64,000 nucleotides of DNA from DASQBT01 sp963782495 (GCA_963782495.1 CAWAJU010000006.1:434001-498000); one strand, 5' to 3'. Shown: positions 26,234 to 35,624, counted from the stretch's first letter. A program made the numbers and translations. Notes: a model not told the origin generated them from the sequence alone.

Positions 26234-26966
26234 AGTGTGCGTCCAGGTAGTCCGCCACCGCCTTGACCAGTTCCTTGTCCAGGCCGGTGTAGAAGTGATC
26301 GGCATTGGGGATCATCTGTTGCTTTGAGCCCGGCTTGCCGGCAAGGGCTTTCTTCTCGGCGGGGACATTTGCCAGCACTTCAGGCAAATCGTTCTCACCG
26401 TATAACCAGAGTACCGACACTTTGATCTTGTTGAAATCTTCTTTGCGGCCCATCCCCAGCGCGACCCAGACCTTCACTGCTGTATCAGGCTTGTCCGTCA
26501 GGTAGGCATAACTCATTGATGAGCCCAGGCTGTGGGAAACAATAGCGATGCGGGTATAGCCTTTGGTCTTGAGGAATTCCACCGCGAGCTTCAAGCGCTC
26601 TTTTGCTTCGGGAAAAGTGGGGGCGTAATCTCTTGTCGTGGCCTCATTCTTCAGTACCGGCATTTGCACCGACAGCGTGGTGTAGCCCCGGTCGGCAAGC
26701 GCGCTGCGCAGCACTCCAATCAAGCCCCAGTCCGGATGGACGCCCATGCCGTGGACCACGACTATCGCGGATTTCGCGTCCTCGGCCGGCGTGTACAGGG
26801 TGAGAAACTCATGCTGATTGGCCTGCTTGAGATAGACTGCGTCGCCCACCACGATCCCGGGAACGACCTCGTTCGCCCAATTCTTCTCGCGAGCATAGTC
26901 GGCGGCAAACCCGGGCTGGGACAGTATGACGCCAACAAAGGCAATAAAAATCAACGGGTTCTTCAT
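26226..26966 (-). CDS. Secreted alpha/beta-hydrolase, DUF3530-like
   Basis: 246 residues with a signal peptide (MKNPLIFIAFVGVILSQPGFA). The alpha/beta-hydrolase fold is suggested by IVVVHGMGVHPDW, the nucleophile elbow SHSLGSS, VLWLYGENDLPEV and a late NADHFYTGL histidine. The substrate is unknown. Its last 8 bp overlap the end of purC on the other strand. It is divergent from rpfG. Confidence 0.75.
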   Translation of the reverse strand: MKNPLIFIAFVGVILSQPGFAADYAREKNWANEVVPGIVVGDAVYLKQANQHEFLTLYTPAEDAKSAIVVVHGMGVHPDWGLIGVLRSALADRGYTTLSVQMPVLKNEATTRDYAPTFPEAKERLKLAVEFLKTKGYTRIAIVSHSLGSSMSYAYLTDKPDTAVKVWVALGMGRKEDFNKIKVSVLWLYGENDLPEVLANVPAEKKALAGKPGSKQQMIPNADHFYTGLDKELVKAVADYLDAHFK

Positions 26967-27092
26967 GTTTTCTCTAAGGGTTGTCCGAATAGGGGAATAA
27001 ATTGCTGGCTTAAGGCTAAATTCAGACTTATAAATACCGATTCATACTATGCGTACTAGTGGTCAACTTCCGAACCCCGAGTGGAGAACTCA

Positions 27093-28226
27093 TTGAGCAT
27101 TCAACGTCCTCGTTTGCATTCAGTCGAAAACACGGGCAGCAATCTTTCGGCGGAAGACACAGTCCGCCCCGATTGGTCCAGCGGTTTCGTCATGATTGTA
27201 GACGATCGGGGAACCGCTCGCAGCCTGCTTGAAGGCCTGGCCCGTTCACTCGAGCAAGGCCTGATGGTGGAAAGCTACGCCGATCCGAGCCAGGCGCTGG
27301 CGCGCGCTTCCGAGCTGACTCCGGACCTCATTATCTCCGACTACCGGATGCCTGGCATGGACGGCGTCGAGTTTACCCGGCGGTTGCGGGCGCTGCCCAG
27401 GTTGGCCGATGTGCCTATTGTTATTGTCACGGTCGTGGAAGACCGGCAAATTCGCTATCAGGCACTGGAGTCCGGCGCAACGGACTTTCTTACGCGGCCC
27501 ATCGATCCTCAGGAGTGCCGCGCCCGGTGCCGCAATCTGCTCGCCCTCAGACGTAGTCAGCGCATCGTCACGGACCGCGCAAAATGGCTGGAAGAGCAGG
27601 TAATGCAGGCCACCCGTGATATCCAGATACGTGAGCAGGAGACCCTACTGCGATTGGCGCGGGCGGGGGAATACCGCGATCAGGAAACCGGCTCCCATAT
27701 CTTGCGCATGGCAAGGTTTGCTCGTGCCATTGCCCAGGAACTCAAGCTGTCCGCGATGGAATGTGACGAGATCGAATCCTCGGCGCCCATGCACGATATC
27801 GGCAAGATTGGCATACCCGACCATATTCTGCTCAAGCCTGGCGCGCTAAGCGAAGAAGAAATACTGATCATGCGACGGCACCCCATTATTGGCTACGAAA
27901 TTCTGGCGGACAGTCCCTCACGTTTCTTGCAGATGGGTGCAGTCATCGCTCTTGGCCATCACGAGAAATACGATGGTACCGGCTATCCACAAGGATTGGC
28001 TGGCCAGTCAATTCCGCTACCGGCGCGAATCGTCGCGGTAGCGGATGTGTTCGATGCGCTGACCTCGGTCAGGCCCTACAAGAAGGCATGGTCGATGCAG
28101 GAAGCGTTGGACTGGGTCAAGAGCCAGATCGGAAGCCATTTCGACCCTGATTGCGCCCGGGCCTTCCTGGTCCGGTTGGATGAAGTGGCCCAGATCATGC
28201 AAGAATATCCGGATGCAAGCGCCTGA
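27093..28226 (+). CDS. rpfG: Response regulator with HD-GYP c-di-GMP phosphodiesterase domain (RpfG type)
   Basis: 377 residues from TTG 27093, chosen because GGAG lies 6 bp upstream; an in-frame GTG at 27081 is the alternative. Receiver domain: MIVDDRGTARSLL and the phospho-acceptor Asp83 in IISDYRMPGMDG. After a coiled linker comes HD-GYP with MHDIGKIGIPD (His234) and GHHEKYDGTGYP, both intact, so it should degrade c-di-GMP. In Xanthomonas RpfG is the partner of the DSF sensor RpfC; here rpfC follows directly and rpfF faces it. Confidence 0.9.
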   Translation: MSIQRPRLHSVENTGSNLSAEDTVRPDWSSGFVMIVDDRGTARSLLEGLARSLEQGLMVESYADPSQALARASELTPDLIISDYRMPGMDGVEFTRRLRALPRLADVPIVIVTVVEDRQIRYQALESGATDFLTRPIDPQECRARCRNLLALRRSQRIVTDRAKWLEEQVMQATRDIQIREQETLLRLARAGEYRDQETGSHILRMARFARAIAQELKLSAMECDEIESSAPMHDIGKIGIPDHILLKPGALSEEEILIMRRHPIIGYEILADSPSRFLQMGAVIALGHHEKYDGTGYPQGLAGQSIPLPARIVAVADVFDALTSVRPYKKAWSMQEALDWVKSQIGSHFDPDCARAFLVRLDEVAQIMQEYPDASA

Positions 28227-28239
28227 CTCCCCACCGACC

Positions 28240-30756
28240 ATGAGCAGTTTGCTCCTTGACGCCGTCGCCGATATCCGCCGGCGGATACGCGCTCGTCCGG
28301 ACACGGAGTTTCAGCAAACGTTTATCCGGCTGGTTATCGGCTTGGTCTTCGCCGTCTATTTCTCCAGTTCCATTGCCAATTTACCGGATGCGAAACTCGA
28401 ACAGGTGCACTGGGTGTTAACCGGTTTCATTGGAATCACCTTGGTGATGCTGGGCATCGTGTCAATGAGCACGTCGGTGGCACCGCTACGCCGCATATTC
28501 GGGATGGCCCTGGATTTTTCTACGGCATCCAGTTTGCTGATTCTGGCCGGTGAAACAGGCAGTCCCCTGCTGGTAATTTATTTGTGGGTTACCTTAGGTA
28601 ACGGATTTCGCTATGGGGTGAAGTACCTGTTTGTTTCGGCTGCATTCGCCATCGCGGGATTCGTCACGGTGATGTTTGTGTCCCCTTACTGGAAAATGCA
28701 CGAGGCAATCGGCTGGGCATTCTTGCTGTCCATGATTGCAGTGCCTGGGTATACCTCATCCCTGCTCAAGCAACTGCATGGTGCGGTCGCCCGGGCGCAG
28801 GCTGCCAACGCGGCCAAGTCGCAATTTCTGGCCAACATGACCCATGAACTAAGGACCCCGCTCAATGGCGTGATTGGTGTCGCGGATCTGTTGACCGAGA
28901 CCCAGCTTAACCGCGAGCAAAAGGAACTGACCCAGGTTATCCGCTCGTCGGCCGACACCTTGCTCAGGCAGATTGAGAAGGTGCTGGATATCTCCCGAAT
29001 TGAAGCGGGCAAGCAATTAGTGGAAAGCGTCGATTATGACCTTCACCGTCTGGTTAACGGCACGGTATTGATGCTGGAACCCCAGGCGAGCAAGAAGGGG
29101 CTGGTTCTGGCCAGCCACATCGCTCCGCAGACCCCATTTCAACTTCACGGCGACGCCCGGCACCTGCGTCAGATTCTAATCAACCTGATTGGCAATGCCC
29201 TGAAATTCACCGAATACGGCCGGGTCGACGTGTATGTTCGGCCGCAGGGTATGGGTACAAAGCTCAAATTGCGATTTGAAGTAGTCGATACCGGCATCGG
29301 CATAGCCGAGGATGCACAGGATCGGATTTTCGACAGCTTTAATCAGGCCGATGCATCGATCACCCGACGCTTTGGCGGAACCGGGCTGGGAACCGCGATT
29401 TCCAAACAGTTGGTCGAATTGATGGGTGGCCGCATTGGCTTTTCCAGCCGGGTGGGCGAAGGCAGCACCTTCTGGTTTGAACTGCCTGCCACCCAGACAA
29501 CACAACAGGACGCGGTACTGAGTCTGGACAAGACCTTGATTCAGTTGCAGGTTGGGGTCTTGGCCAATGCAGAGTTGCGCGTGCGCCTGGCCGATTTGAT
29601 TCGAGGTTGGTCGGGCGAGGTGGTGCCGGTAGGCGCGCCGCTTTCAATTCTGTCCGGCCTGACCAATGGCACCATGCAGGAATTGCGCGCAGTTGTGGTC
29701 GAACGCCAGCAACTTGGCGCCCAGGTGCAATCGTTTATCCACCTATTGCAGGACTGTCCGCGCAAGGTGCCCGTTATCCTGGTGGACAACGATTCGGCGC
29801 ACCCGGTACCGGATAGCGACTGGCTGCGTATGGGCTATTCTGCTGTGCTCAAGGCGCCCATCAACCCGACGCTGCTGTTCAATACGCTGCATGCTGCGGC
29901 GACCGAAACCGAACTGCCGGAAAATGTGGTTTCGCTGGCGGAACACTTCCAGGCCAAGGCGGGTGGACATTACAAGCTGAGAATATTGGTCGCGGAAGAC
30001 AACCCGATCAACCAGCGCGTGATCAGGGGCTTGCTCGAGACCGCCGGACATGAGGTGGTGGTGGCGCGCGATGGAGAAGAGGCGCTGTCTATGTTGGAAT
30101 CCAGCCGGGAGAAATTCGGCGCGGCCATCCTCGACATGCACATGCCGAAGTTCTCCGGACCTGAAGTGGCCAAGCGCTGGCGCTTCATGGAGCAAGGGCA
30201 TCTTCCCGTCATCATGCTGACCGCGGATGCCACCGAGGAAGCCCAACAAATCTGCTCCGATGCAGGTGTGGATGCTTTTCTGACCAAGCCGGTCAACAGC
30301 CGCAGCCTGATGGAAGTCCTGGCGAAACTAACCAGCCAGGATAAAACCGAAAGCGTATCGACCAGGCCGCAAGCGCAACGCAAACAGGCGGTCGTGGACG
30401 AGGATGTACTGCGCGAACTGGCTGAGCTGGCGGGTGGTTTGGACTTCGTGCGGGACCTGGTGAACGGATTCAAGGAAGACGCGGAACGGTCTTATGAGGA
30501 GACTGGATCAGCACTGTCTGCGCAGGACTATGGCGCTTGGAAAGACCATCTCCACATGCTGAAAGGCGGCGCCAGTGATGTAGGGTGCACGCAGTTGTCC
30601 GCTGTGTGCATTGAGGCGGAACGCATCAAGCCCTACGAAATTGCCCAACCCATTGCCAGGGAAAGACTGGCTGCAGTGCGGGCAGCCCTGGACAGTGCCA
30701 AGGCCGCTCTGGATGATTATCTAGCCAGCCAACGGAGTGCTGCTGAAGGACTCTGA
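28240..30756 (+). CDS. rpfC: Hybrid sensor histidine kinase for DSF signal (RpfC type)
   Basis: 838 residues from ATG 28240; this start puts the first membrane helix (FIRLVIGLVFAVYFSS) at the distance seen in RpfC. In-frame ATGs at 28180 and 28213 would overlap rpfG. Order: five or so membrane helices, H-box MTHELRTPLNG (His202), HATPase with NLIGNALKFT and DTGIGIAEDA, a degenerate receiver-like stretch, a receiver with LVAEDNPINQRV and Asp632 in AILDMHMPKFSG, and a C-terminal HPt with HMLKGGASDVG (His772). There is no PAS or GAF, as in RpfC. Overlaps the rpfF 3' end by 36 bp on the other strand. Confidence 0.88.
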   Translation: MSSLLLDAVADIRRRIRARPDTEFQQTFIRLVIGLVFAVYFSSSIANLPDAKLEQVHWVLTGFIGITLVMLGIVSMSTSVAPLRRIFGMALDFSTASSLLILAGETGSPLLVIYLWVTLGNGFRYGVKYLFVSAAFAIAGFVTVMFVSPYWKMHEAIGWAFLLSMIAVPGYTSSLLKQLHGAVARAQAANAAKSQFLANMTHELRTPLNGVIGVADLLTETQLNREQKELTQVIRSSADTLLRQIEKVLDISRIEAGKQLVESVDYDLHRLVNGTVLMLEPQASKKGLVLASHIAPQTPFQLHGDARHLRQILINLIGNALKFTEYGRVDVYVRPQGMGTKLKLRFEVVDTGIGIAEDAQDRIFDSFNQADASITRRFGGTGLGTAISKQLVELMGGRIGFSSRVGEGSTFWFELPATQTTQQDAVLSLDKTLIQLQVGVLANAELRVRLADLIRGWSGEVVPVGAPLSILSGLTNGTMQELRAVVVERQQLGAQVQSFIHLLQDCPRKVPVILVDNDSAHPVPDSDWLRMGYSAVLKAPINPTLLFNTLHAAATETELPENVVSLAEHFQAKAGGHYKLRILVAEDNPINQRVIRGLLETAGHEVVVARDGEEALSMLESSREKFGAAILDMHMPKFSGPEVAKRWRFMEQGHLPVIMLTADATEEAQQICSDAGVDAFLTKPVNSRSLMEVLAKLTSQDKTESVSTRPQAQRKQAVVDEDVLRELAELAGGLDFVRDLVNGFKEDAERSYEETGSALSAQDYGAWKDHLHMLKGGASDVGCTQLSAVCIEAERIKPYEIAQPIARERLAAVRAALDSAKAALDDYLASQRSAAEGL

Positions 30757-31629
30757 TCCGATCGCTTTGGCCTTGCTGTTCTGCCGGCTGACCAAGCGTT
30801 CCATCATGCGCAGGTCCTTGGGTTCCAGGCGCATGGCAGCATCCACCCAGATTTCAGAAATGCGTATCAACTCGTCATAGGAAACTGGCTGGCTGATCTC
30901 GCGCGCGGCGCGCAAAGCCAAGGTGCCGTTGCGGGCGCGTGCTTCCCGGCGAATGTAATCATAAACCGCCTGTTCGCCTTCTCCGGGTTCGGCCAATACA
31001 TCAACCACGCCCAAGTCGTGGAGTTCCTCGGCCAGATAGAGCTTGCCGGAAAGGATGATCTTTTCTGCCTGCTGGTGTCCAATGCGCCGTCCCAACAGGG
31101 TAATGGCACCCATGCCGGGAAACAGATTAAACAGAATTTCCGGGAACCCCATCTTGCATCCTCGCTCGGCAATCAAGACATTGCCCGACAAAGCGCATTC
31201 AAACCCGCCGCCCAAGGCGTCGCCCTGCACTAACGTGATCGATTTCAAATCGGGACGATTGAGGTGAGAGGCGATCATGTACAAGGGTTCTATGCACGCC
31301 TTCGCGTAGCGCATGAGCGTGGTGCGATCCTTGTTTTCGATGGACTGCTTGAACAGCGCCAAGTCCCCGCCCAGGCTGAAGACGCCAGGCACCGAAGACG
31401 CGGTAATCATGTAACGGACATCGGTTCGATTGGGGTCATCGATTTGCCGAGTCAAATCAGTGTACCAACTGAACAGCTCATGCAGCAGAGTCTGCGTATA
31501 GCATTGCCGCGGTTCCGCGTGCATGTAGCCCCACGCTATCTGATTGTGTTCATCAAAAAATGTGGTTAACTGAGTAAACCCCACGGCTTGGACCGGCAGG
31601 GTGTCTTTGACTGCTTGCAGATGAGACAT
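30721..31629 (-). CDS. rpfF: DSF synthase (crotonase-family RpfF)
   Basis: 302 residues from ATG 31629, supported by AAGGA 9 bp upstream; an ATG at 31677 would add 16 unlikely residues. The crotonase fold is shown by SVPGVFSLGGDLALF and GDALGGGFECALSGN. Two glutamates, Glu144 (GGFECAL) and Glu164 (GFPEILF), are 20 residues apart, exactly as the catalytic Glu141/Glu161 pair of Xanthomonas RpfF, which both dehydrates and releases 3-hydroxyacyl-ACP to give a cis-2-unsaturated fatty acid signal. Convergent to rpfC as in Xanthomonas. Ordinary enoyl-CoA hydratase is unlikely given LFPGMGAITLLGRRIG and the neighbours. Confidence 0.9.
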   Translation of the reverse strand: MSHLQAVKDTLPVQAVGFTQLTTFFDEHNQIAWGYMHAEPRQCYTQTLLHELFSWYTDLTRQIDDPNRTDVRYMITASSVPGVFSLGGDLALFKQSIENKDRTTLMRYAKACIEPLYMIASHLNRPDLKSITLVQGDALGGGFECALSGNVLIAERGCKMGFPEILFNLFPGMGAITLLGRRIGHQQAEKIILSGKLYLAEELHDLGVVDVLAEPGEGEQAVYDYIRREARARNGTLALRAAREISQPVSYDELIRISEIWVDAAMRLEPKDLRMMERLVSRQNSKAKAIGSESFSSTPLAG

Positions 31630-31892
31630 GAGCGTTTCCTTTGGGTGGGGTTCAGGCGGATGTTGGGCTTTGCCCAACAGTGTTGATAGCCTAACGCTGG
31701 AACAGGGGTGGAAGCAAGCAAGCGATCAATAAAGTTAAGCTAACCCCAATAAGCAGATGAAAACATTGACGGCAGTCAATAACCGGCGATTCTTGTAGGG
31801 GATACCTGTTTATTACGAGGCCTAAGCCATCCGGCAAACCCGGTTTACGAGAAGTGGCCGACAGTCGAGACCCAGGATGTTGGAATGCTAAC

Positions 31893-32690
31893 TCACAAGG
31901 TGAATGTCATCCTGATCGCCAGGATCAAAAGCAGCAAAGCAAAAATTCTTCTCAGCTTGGCCACCGGCAGGGCGTGGGCGGTTCTGGCACCCCACGGGGC
32001 CGTGAGTATGCTGCCCAGGGCAATGCCGCCCAAGGCGGGCAGTGACAGAAAGCCGAGGCTACCGGGAGGTAGCCCAGAATGCTGCCAGCCACCGAGGACA
32101 TATCCGGCGGCGCCGGCCGCTGCGATGGGGAAACCAATCGCAGCCGATGTGCCGATGGCGTGGTGCAGGGAGACGTTGCACCAGGCTTGAAACGGTACCG
32201 ACAGGGTACCGCCACCTATGCCCACCCAGCTGGATATGGCGCCGATGAGGCCGCCCGCGCAGGACATGCCCAGACGACCAGGCAAGTCCCGACTGGGCTT
32301 CAGCTTGAAATTCAGCGCCATCTGCAGGGCGGCGAAGAACAGAAACGCAACGAAGAAGATTTTCAGCGGTCGGGCTGGGACGAGACTGGCCAGCCACGCT
32401 CCCGCCAGCGTTCCGAACACAATGCCGGGAGCGATTCGCCTCAGCGTAGACCAATCCACCGCGCCGTGTCGGTGGTGGGCGCGAACGCTGGACAGGGAGG
32501 TGAACATGATGGATGCCAGCGAGGTGCCCAACGCCAGGTGAGGTTGAATGGCAGGGGTCACGCCTTGCGCATCGAACAGCCAAATCAATGCAGGCACGAT
32601 AATCAGTCCACCGCCGACCCCGAGCAGCCCCGCGACAAATCCGGCCAAGAGCCCGAGGCCCAGATAGGCCGCAAGAAATTCCGGGTTCAT
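31893..32690 (-). CDS. TSUP-family (TauE/SafE, DUF81) membrane permease
   Basis: 265 residues, about eight hydrophobic helices with the family's repeated motifs (GLLAGFVAGLLGVGGGLIIVP and SWVGIGGGTLSVPF). TSUP proteins move sulfite, sulfoacetate or other organosulfur anions; the substrate here is not evident. It stands between rpfF (263 bp upstream, nothing recognised in the gap) and the EVE gene. Confidence 0.85.
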   Translation of the reverse strand: MNPEFLAAYLGLGLLAGFVAGLLGVGGGLIIVPALIWLFDAQGVTPAIQPHLALGTSLASIMFTSLSSVRAHHRHGAVDWSTLRRIAPGIVFGTLAGAWLASLVPARPLKIFFVAFLFFAALQMALNFKLKPSRDLPGRLGMSCAGGLIGAISSWVGIGGGTLSVPFQAWCNVSLHHAIGTSAAIGFPIAAAGAAGYVLGGWQHSGLPPGSLGFLSLPALGGIALGSILTAPWGARTAHALPVAKLRRIFALLLLILAIRMTFTL

Positions 32691-32715
32691 CAGATAGGCG
32701 GCGGACTATTTCGCG

Positions 32716-33171
32716 TCAGAGCAGCCCGAGAATGAACTCATATTCCTTCGGGTCCAAGGGTGTAATGGACAAGCGATTGCCTTTCTGCAGGATGCGCATA
32801 TGGGCGAGTTCCGGGTGTTCGCGAAGTTCCCTGATCGAAACCAATCGCGTTTTCTTCACGAATTTCACGTCCACATTCAGCCAGCGCGGATTGTCGTGGC
32901 TGGCCTTGGGATCGAAGTACTTGCCCTTGGTGTCAAACTGGGTCTCGTCCGGGTAAGCCTGCTTGCTGACCACGGCCAGTCCGGCAACGCCAGGCTCGTC
33001 ACAACTGGAATGATAGAACAGCACCTTGTCGCCGACTTTCATCTGGTCACGCATGAAATTGCGCGCCTGATAATTGCGTACGCCATACCACGCCACCGTC
33101 TTGTTGGGCATCTTGGCCAGATCGTCGATGCTGACATCGGAGGGTTCTGATTTCATTAGCCAATAGCGCAT
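32716..33171 (-). CDS. EVE domain protein
   Basis: 151 residues, an entire EVE (PUA-like) domain: MRYWLMKSEPSDVSIDDL, WYGVRNYQARNFMRD, MKVGDKVLFYHSS and KYFDPKASHDNPRW. EVE domains bind modified bases in DNA or RNA. No restriction or toxin gene is adjacent, so a housekeeping role is likely. It lies between argB and the TSUP gene. Confidence 0.9.
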   Translation of the reverse strand: MRYWLMKSEPSDVSIDDLAKMPNKTVAWYGVRNYQARNFMRDQMKVGDKVLFYHSSCDEPGVAGLAVVSKQAYPDETQFDTKGKYFDPKASHDNPRWLNVDVKFVKKTRLVSIRELREHPELAHMRILQKGNRLSITPLDPKEYEFILGLL

Positions 33172-33202
33172 GAGAATTCGTCAGCAGTTGGGGACCGAGA
33201 GA

Positions 33203-34084
33203 TCAATGCGCCTTGATCAGTGTGCCTACGCCTTCCTTGGTTAGCACTTCCAGCAGCAGGGCATGGTCGACGCGGCCATCGATAATATGCGCGGTCTTGA
33301 CCCCGCTGTTGACTGCATCGAGGGCGTAACCAACCTTGGGCGTCATGCCGCCGGAAATGGTGCCGTCGGCGGTCAGTTCGTCAATTTGCTTGGGCGTCAG
33401 ACCGGTGAGCAAGCACCCCTGTTTGTCCAGAACGCCGGGAGTGTTGGTCATGAATACCACTTTTTCCGCCTTAAGCACGCCAGCCAGTTTTCCAGCCGCA
33501 ACGTCGGCATTGATGTTATAGGAATTGCCCTCGGAGTCGGTTCCCAGGGGTGCCACCACGGGAATAAAATCCTTGGAATCGAGCAGTTCGATGATCGCAG
33601 GGTCGATACCGGTGATCTCACCGACCTGGCCGATATCCAGCCATTTTCCGGCTTCTTCCTTGCTCGGCACGAGCATTTTTTTGGCATGAATGAAGTTGCC
33701 ATCCTTGCCCGTCAAGCCCACCGCCTTGCCGCCATGCTTGTTGATCAGTGTCACGATATCCTGGTTGACCAGGCCGCCAAGCACCATTTCGACCACATCC
33801 AAGGTCTCCTCGTCGGTTACCCGCATTCCCTGGATGAAATCACTCTGTTTGCCAATCTTTTTCAGCAGTTCACCAATCTGGGGACCGGCGCCGTGAACCA
33901 CCACCGGATTCAATCCAACCAGCTTGAGCAAGACCACATCCTGCGCGAAGCTGTCCATTAATTTTGGATCGGTCATGGCGTTGCCGCCATACTTGATGAC
34001 AATGGTCTTGTCATAGAAGCGCTGGATATAAGGCAGGGCCTCGGCCAGAACATTGGCCTTGTCGGCTGGGGTGAGGTCGATCAT
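33203..34084 (-). CDS. argB: Acetylglutamate kinase
   Basis: 293 residues. Second step of arginine synthesis. IVIKYGGNAMTDPKLM, NPVVVHGAGPQIGELLKKIG, VVAPLGTDSEGNSYNINAD and GGMTPKVGYALDAVNSG are the conserved nucleotide- and substrate-binding blocks. The N-terminal helix suggests the arginine-inhibited hexameric type; that point is inference. Confidence 0.96.
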   Translation of the reverse strand: MIDLTPADKANVLAEALPYIQRFYDKTIVIKYGGNAMTDPKLMDSFAQDVVLLKLVGLNPVVVHGAGPQIGELLKKIGKQSDFIQGMRVTDEETLDVVEMVLGGLVNQDIVTLINKHGGKAVGLTGKDGNFIHAKKMLVPSKEEAGKWLDIGQVGEITGIDPAIIELLDSKDFIPVVAPLGTDSEGNSYNINADVAAGKLAGVLKAEKVVFMTNTPGVLDKQGCLLTGLTPKQIDELTADGTISGGMTPKVGYALDAVNSGVKTAHIIDGRVDHALLLEVLTKEGVGTLIKAH

Positions 34085-34165
34085 GGTGTGCTCTTGCTAA
34101 AGATTCGCTTGATTCTAGCAAGAAAAAAAGGCGGCCAGCGGCCGCCACCTACTAGGAGAAAAAGA

Positions 34166-34591
34166 TTAGCGGATTTCCAGCCGTTTTTGACTGGTCGCGG
34201 CTTTCTTCGGCAGTTTCAGTTCCAAGACTCCATCGCTGTACTTGGCACTGGCTTCCTTATCGTCCACGTCCTTGTCAAGTGTGAAGCTGCGGCTGACCTT
34301 GCCGAAGTAGCGCTCGCGCCTGAGCAGCTTTTCGCTGTCCTTCTGCTCGGATTCGCGGCGGGTCTCGGCCGAAACTGTCACCACATTGCCGTCGACTGTT
34401 ACATGGATGTCTTCCTTCTTCACCCCGGGCAGGTCAGCATGGACGGTGTAGGTCTTGTCGTCTTCCTTCACGTCCACCTTGAATTGCGGCAAATCGCGCT
34501 CCAGGCGTACCGGGCGGAAGAAGCCGCGAAACAGGTCGTCAAACGGCTCCACACCCAGCTCAAATGGGTCATAGCGTGTCAGGTTGGCCAT
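34166..34591 (-). CDS. Small heat-shock protein (Hsp20/alpha-crystallin)
   Basis: 141 residues from ATG 34591, which has GGAGG 5 bp upstream; the frame extends 4 codons further. The alpha-crystallin domain includes FKVDVKEDDKTYTVHADLPG, VDGNVVTVSAE and the C-terminal GVLELKLPKK with the I-x-I/V-like tail RLEIR. It is an ATP-independent holdase. A sigma-32 promoter is visible upstream. Confidence 0.93.
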   Translation of the reverse strand: MANLTRYDPFELGVEPFDDLFRGFFRPVRLERDLPQFKVDVKEDDKTYTVHADLPGVKKEDIHVTVDGNVVTVSAETRRESEQKDSEKLLRRERYFGKVSRSFTLDKDVDDKEASAKYSDGVLELKLPKKAATSQKRLEIR

Positions 34592-34638
34592 AATGTCCTC
34601 CAATGTCAGACAAGCGGGAACTCCCGCGGGTAATATGT

Positions 34639-34666
34639 ATTTGGGGCGACTTACGGCCCTTTCAAG
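34639..34666 (-). promoter_or_regulatory. Sigma-32 (RpoH) promoter of the hsp20 gene
   Basis: On the minus strand CTTGAAA (-35), a 13-bp spacer and CCCCAAAT (-10) match the heat-shock consensus CTTGAAA-n13-CCCCATNT almost perfectly. It lies 47 bp upstream of the hsp20 start. Confidence 0.8.
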
Positions 34667-34746
34667 ATGACCCCATTTGAAACGCTGTTAGCGCCGTGCG
34701 CCCGGCCCATAAAACCTTTATGCTTTCCGGCAAACTGGGGGGCAAG

Positions 34747-35298
34747 ATGTCGGAGTTGAATCCGCAGCGCTGGTTAAACGAACATGGCGATTACCTCTAT
34801 CGCTATGCCAGGCGCCGATTGATGTCAGGAGAACTGGCCGAAGACGCCGTTCAGGAAACCCTGCTTGCGGCGCTCAAGGGCAGGCTGGGCTTTCAGGGCA
34901 CGAGCAGCGAACGTACCTGGTTGACTGGCATCCTCAAGCACAAGGTCATTGACATCATTCGCCAGCAGGCGCGGGAGGTCACGGCGCCTGGCGGTGAAGG
35001 CGAAGATGACCCGCAGGACTGGGAGGCCTTGTTCGACGAAACCGGTCACTGGGCGCATTCCATCGACGAATGGAAAACGCCGGAGACCGAACTGGAGACC
35101 AGCCGTCTGAGGCAGGCTCTTCAGGCCTGTATCGATGCGCTGAAGCCGAACTTGGGAAGAATCTTTTCGTTGCGGGAACTTTCCGGGTTGTCTACCGAGG
35201 AAATTTGCAAGGAGTTGAACATTTCCGCGACTAACGCTTGGGTGATGCTGCATCGGGCCAAGCTGTTCTTGCGCGAATGTCTGGAGACCCGGATCTAG
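34747..35298 (+). CDS. ECF-type RNA polymerase sigma factor
   Basis: 183 residues from ATG 34747 (GGGGGG upstream; the frame is open 17 codons further). Region 2 is recognisable in YLYRYARRRL, ELAEDAVQETLLAALKG and ERTWLTGILKHKVIDIIRQQ. An unusually long acidic linker follows, then region 4 with LPNLGRIFSLRELSGL-like residues, LSTEEICKELNISATNAWVMLHRA. The next gene is a zinc-finger anti-sigma factor, and then a bufferin-like operon, which this sigma factor probably controls. Divergent from hsp20. Confidence 0.9.
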   Translation: MSELNPQRWLNEHGDYLYRYARRRLMSGELAEDAVQETLLAALKGRLGFQGTSSERTWLTGILKHKVIDIIRQQAREVTAPGGEGEDDPQDWEALFDETGHWAHSIDEWKTPETELETSRLRQALQACIDALKPNLGRIFSLRELSGLSTEEICKELNISATNAWVMLHRAKLFLRECLETRI

Positions 35299-35306
35299 GA
35301 GCTGCG

Positions 35307-35564
35307 GTGAGAATACTAATTAACTGCAAGGAGAACTCCCAACTGGTGACCCTGTCCCCGGACCGGCCGCTTTCCTGGAGGGACCGTCTTGCAATGCGTA
35401 TTCATATGATTGTCTGTGTCAATTGCGCACGCTTTGCCAGGCAGATGAAGTTGATTCGTGAATGGCTGGGCACCGAGGGGGAAAGCGGAAATCTGTCAGA
35501 TGCGGCGCGGGCCCGGATTGAGGCCAGGTTGAATGACGCCGGACAAGGGCCGCCGGGGCGGTAA
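35307..35564 (+). CDS. Zinc-finger anti-sigma factor (zf-HC2 type)
   Basis: 85 residues from GTG 35307, which has AGGAG about 7 bp upstream and gives a sensible start (RILINCKENSQLVTL). The motif HMIVCVNC is the HxxxCxxC zinc site of ZAS-type anti-sigma factors. No membrane segment is present, so it is a soluble anti-sigma, likely sensing a cytosolic signal such as metal or oxidant. It follows the sigma gene by 8 bp. Confidence 0.82.
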   Translation: MRILINCKENSQLVTLSPDRPLSWRDRLAMRIHMIVCVNCARFARQMKLIREWLGTEGESGNLSDAARARIEARLNDAGQGPPGR

Positions 35565-35624
35565 GCGCGCAATCTGTCAAGTAGTGTAATCTTGGTTTTT
35601 CACGTTTCATTAGGGAGGCAACAC

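Noticed and set aside
31630..31677. N-terminal extension of rpfF
   Set aside because: The internal ATG at 31629 has AAGGA at good distance; the extension does not resemble RpfF.
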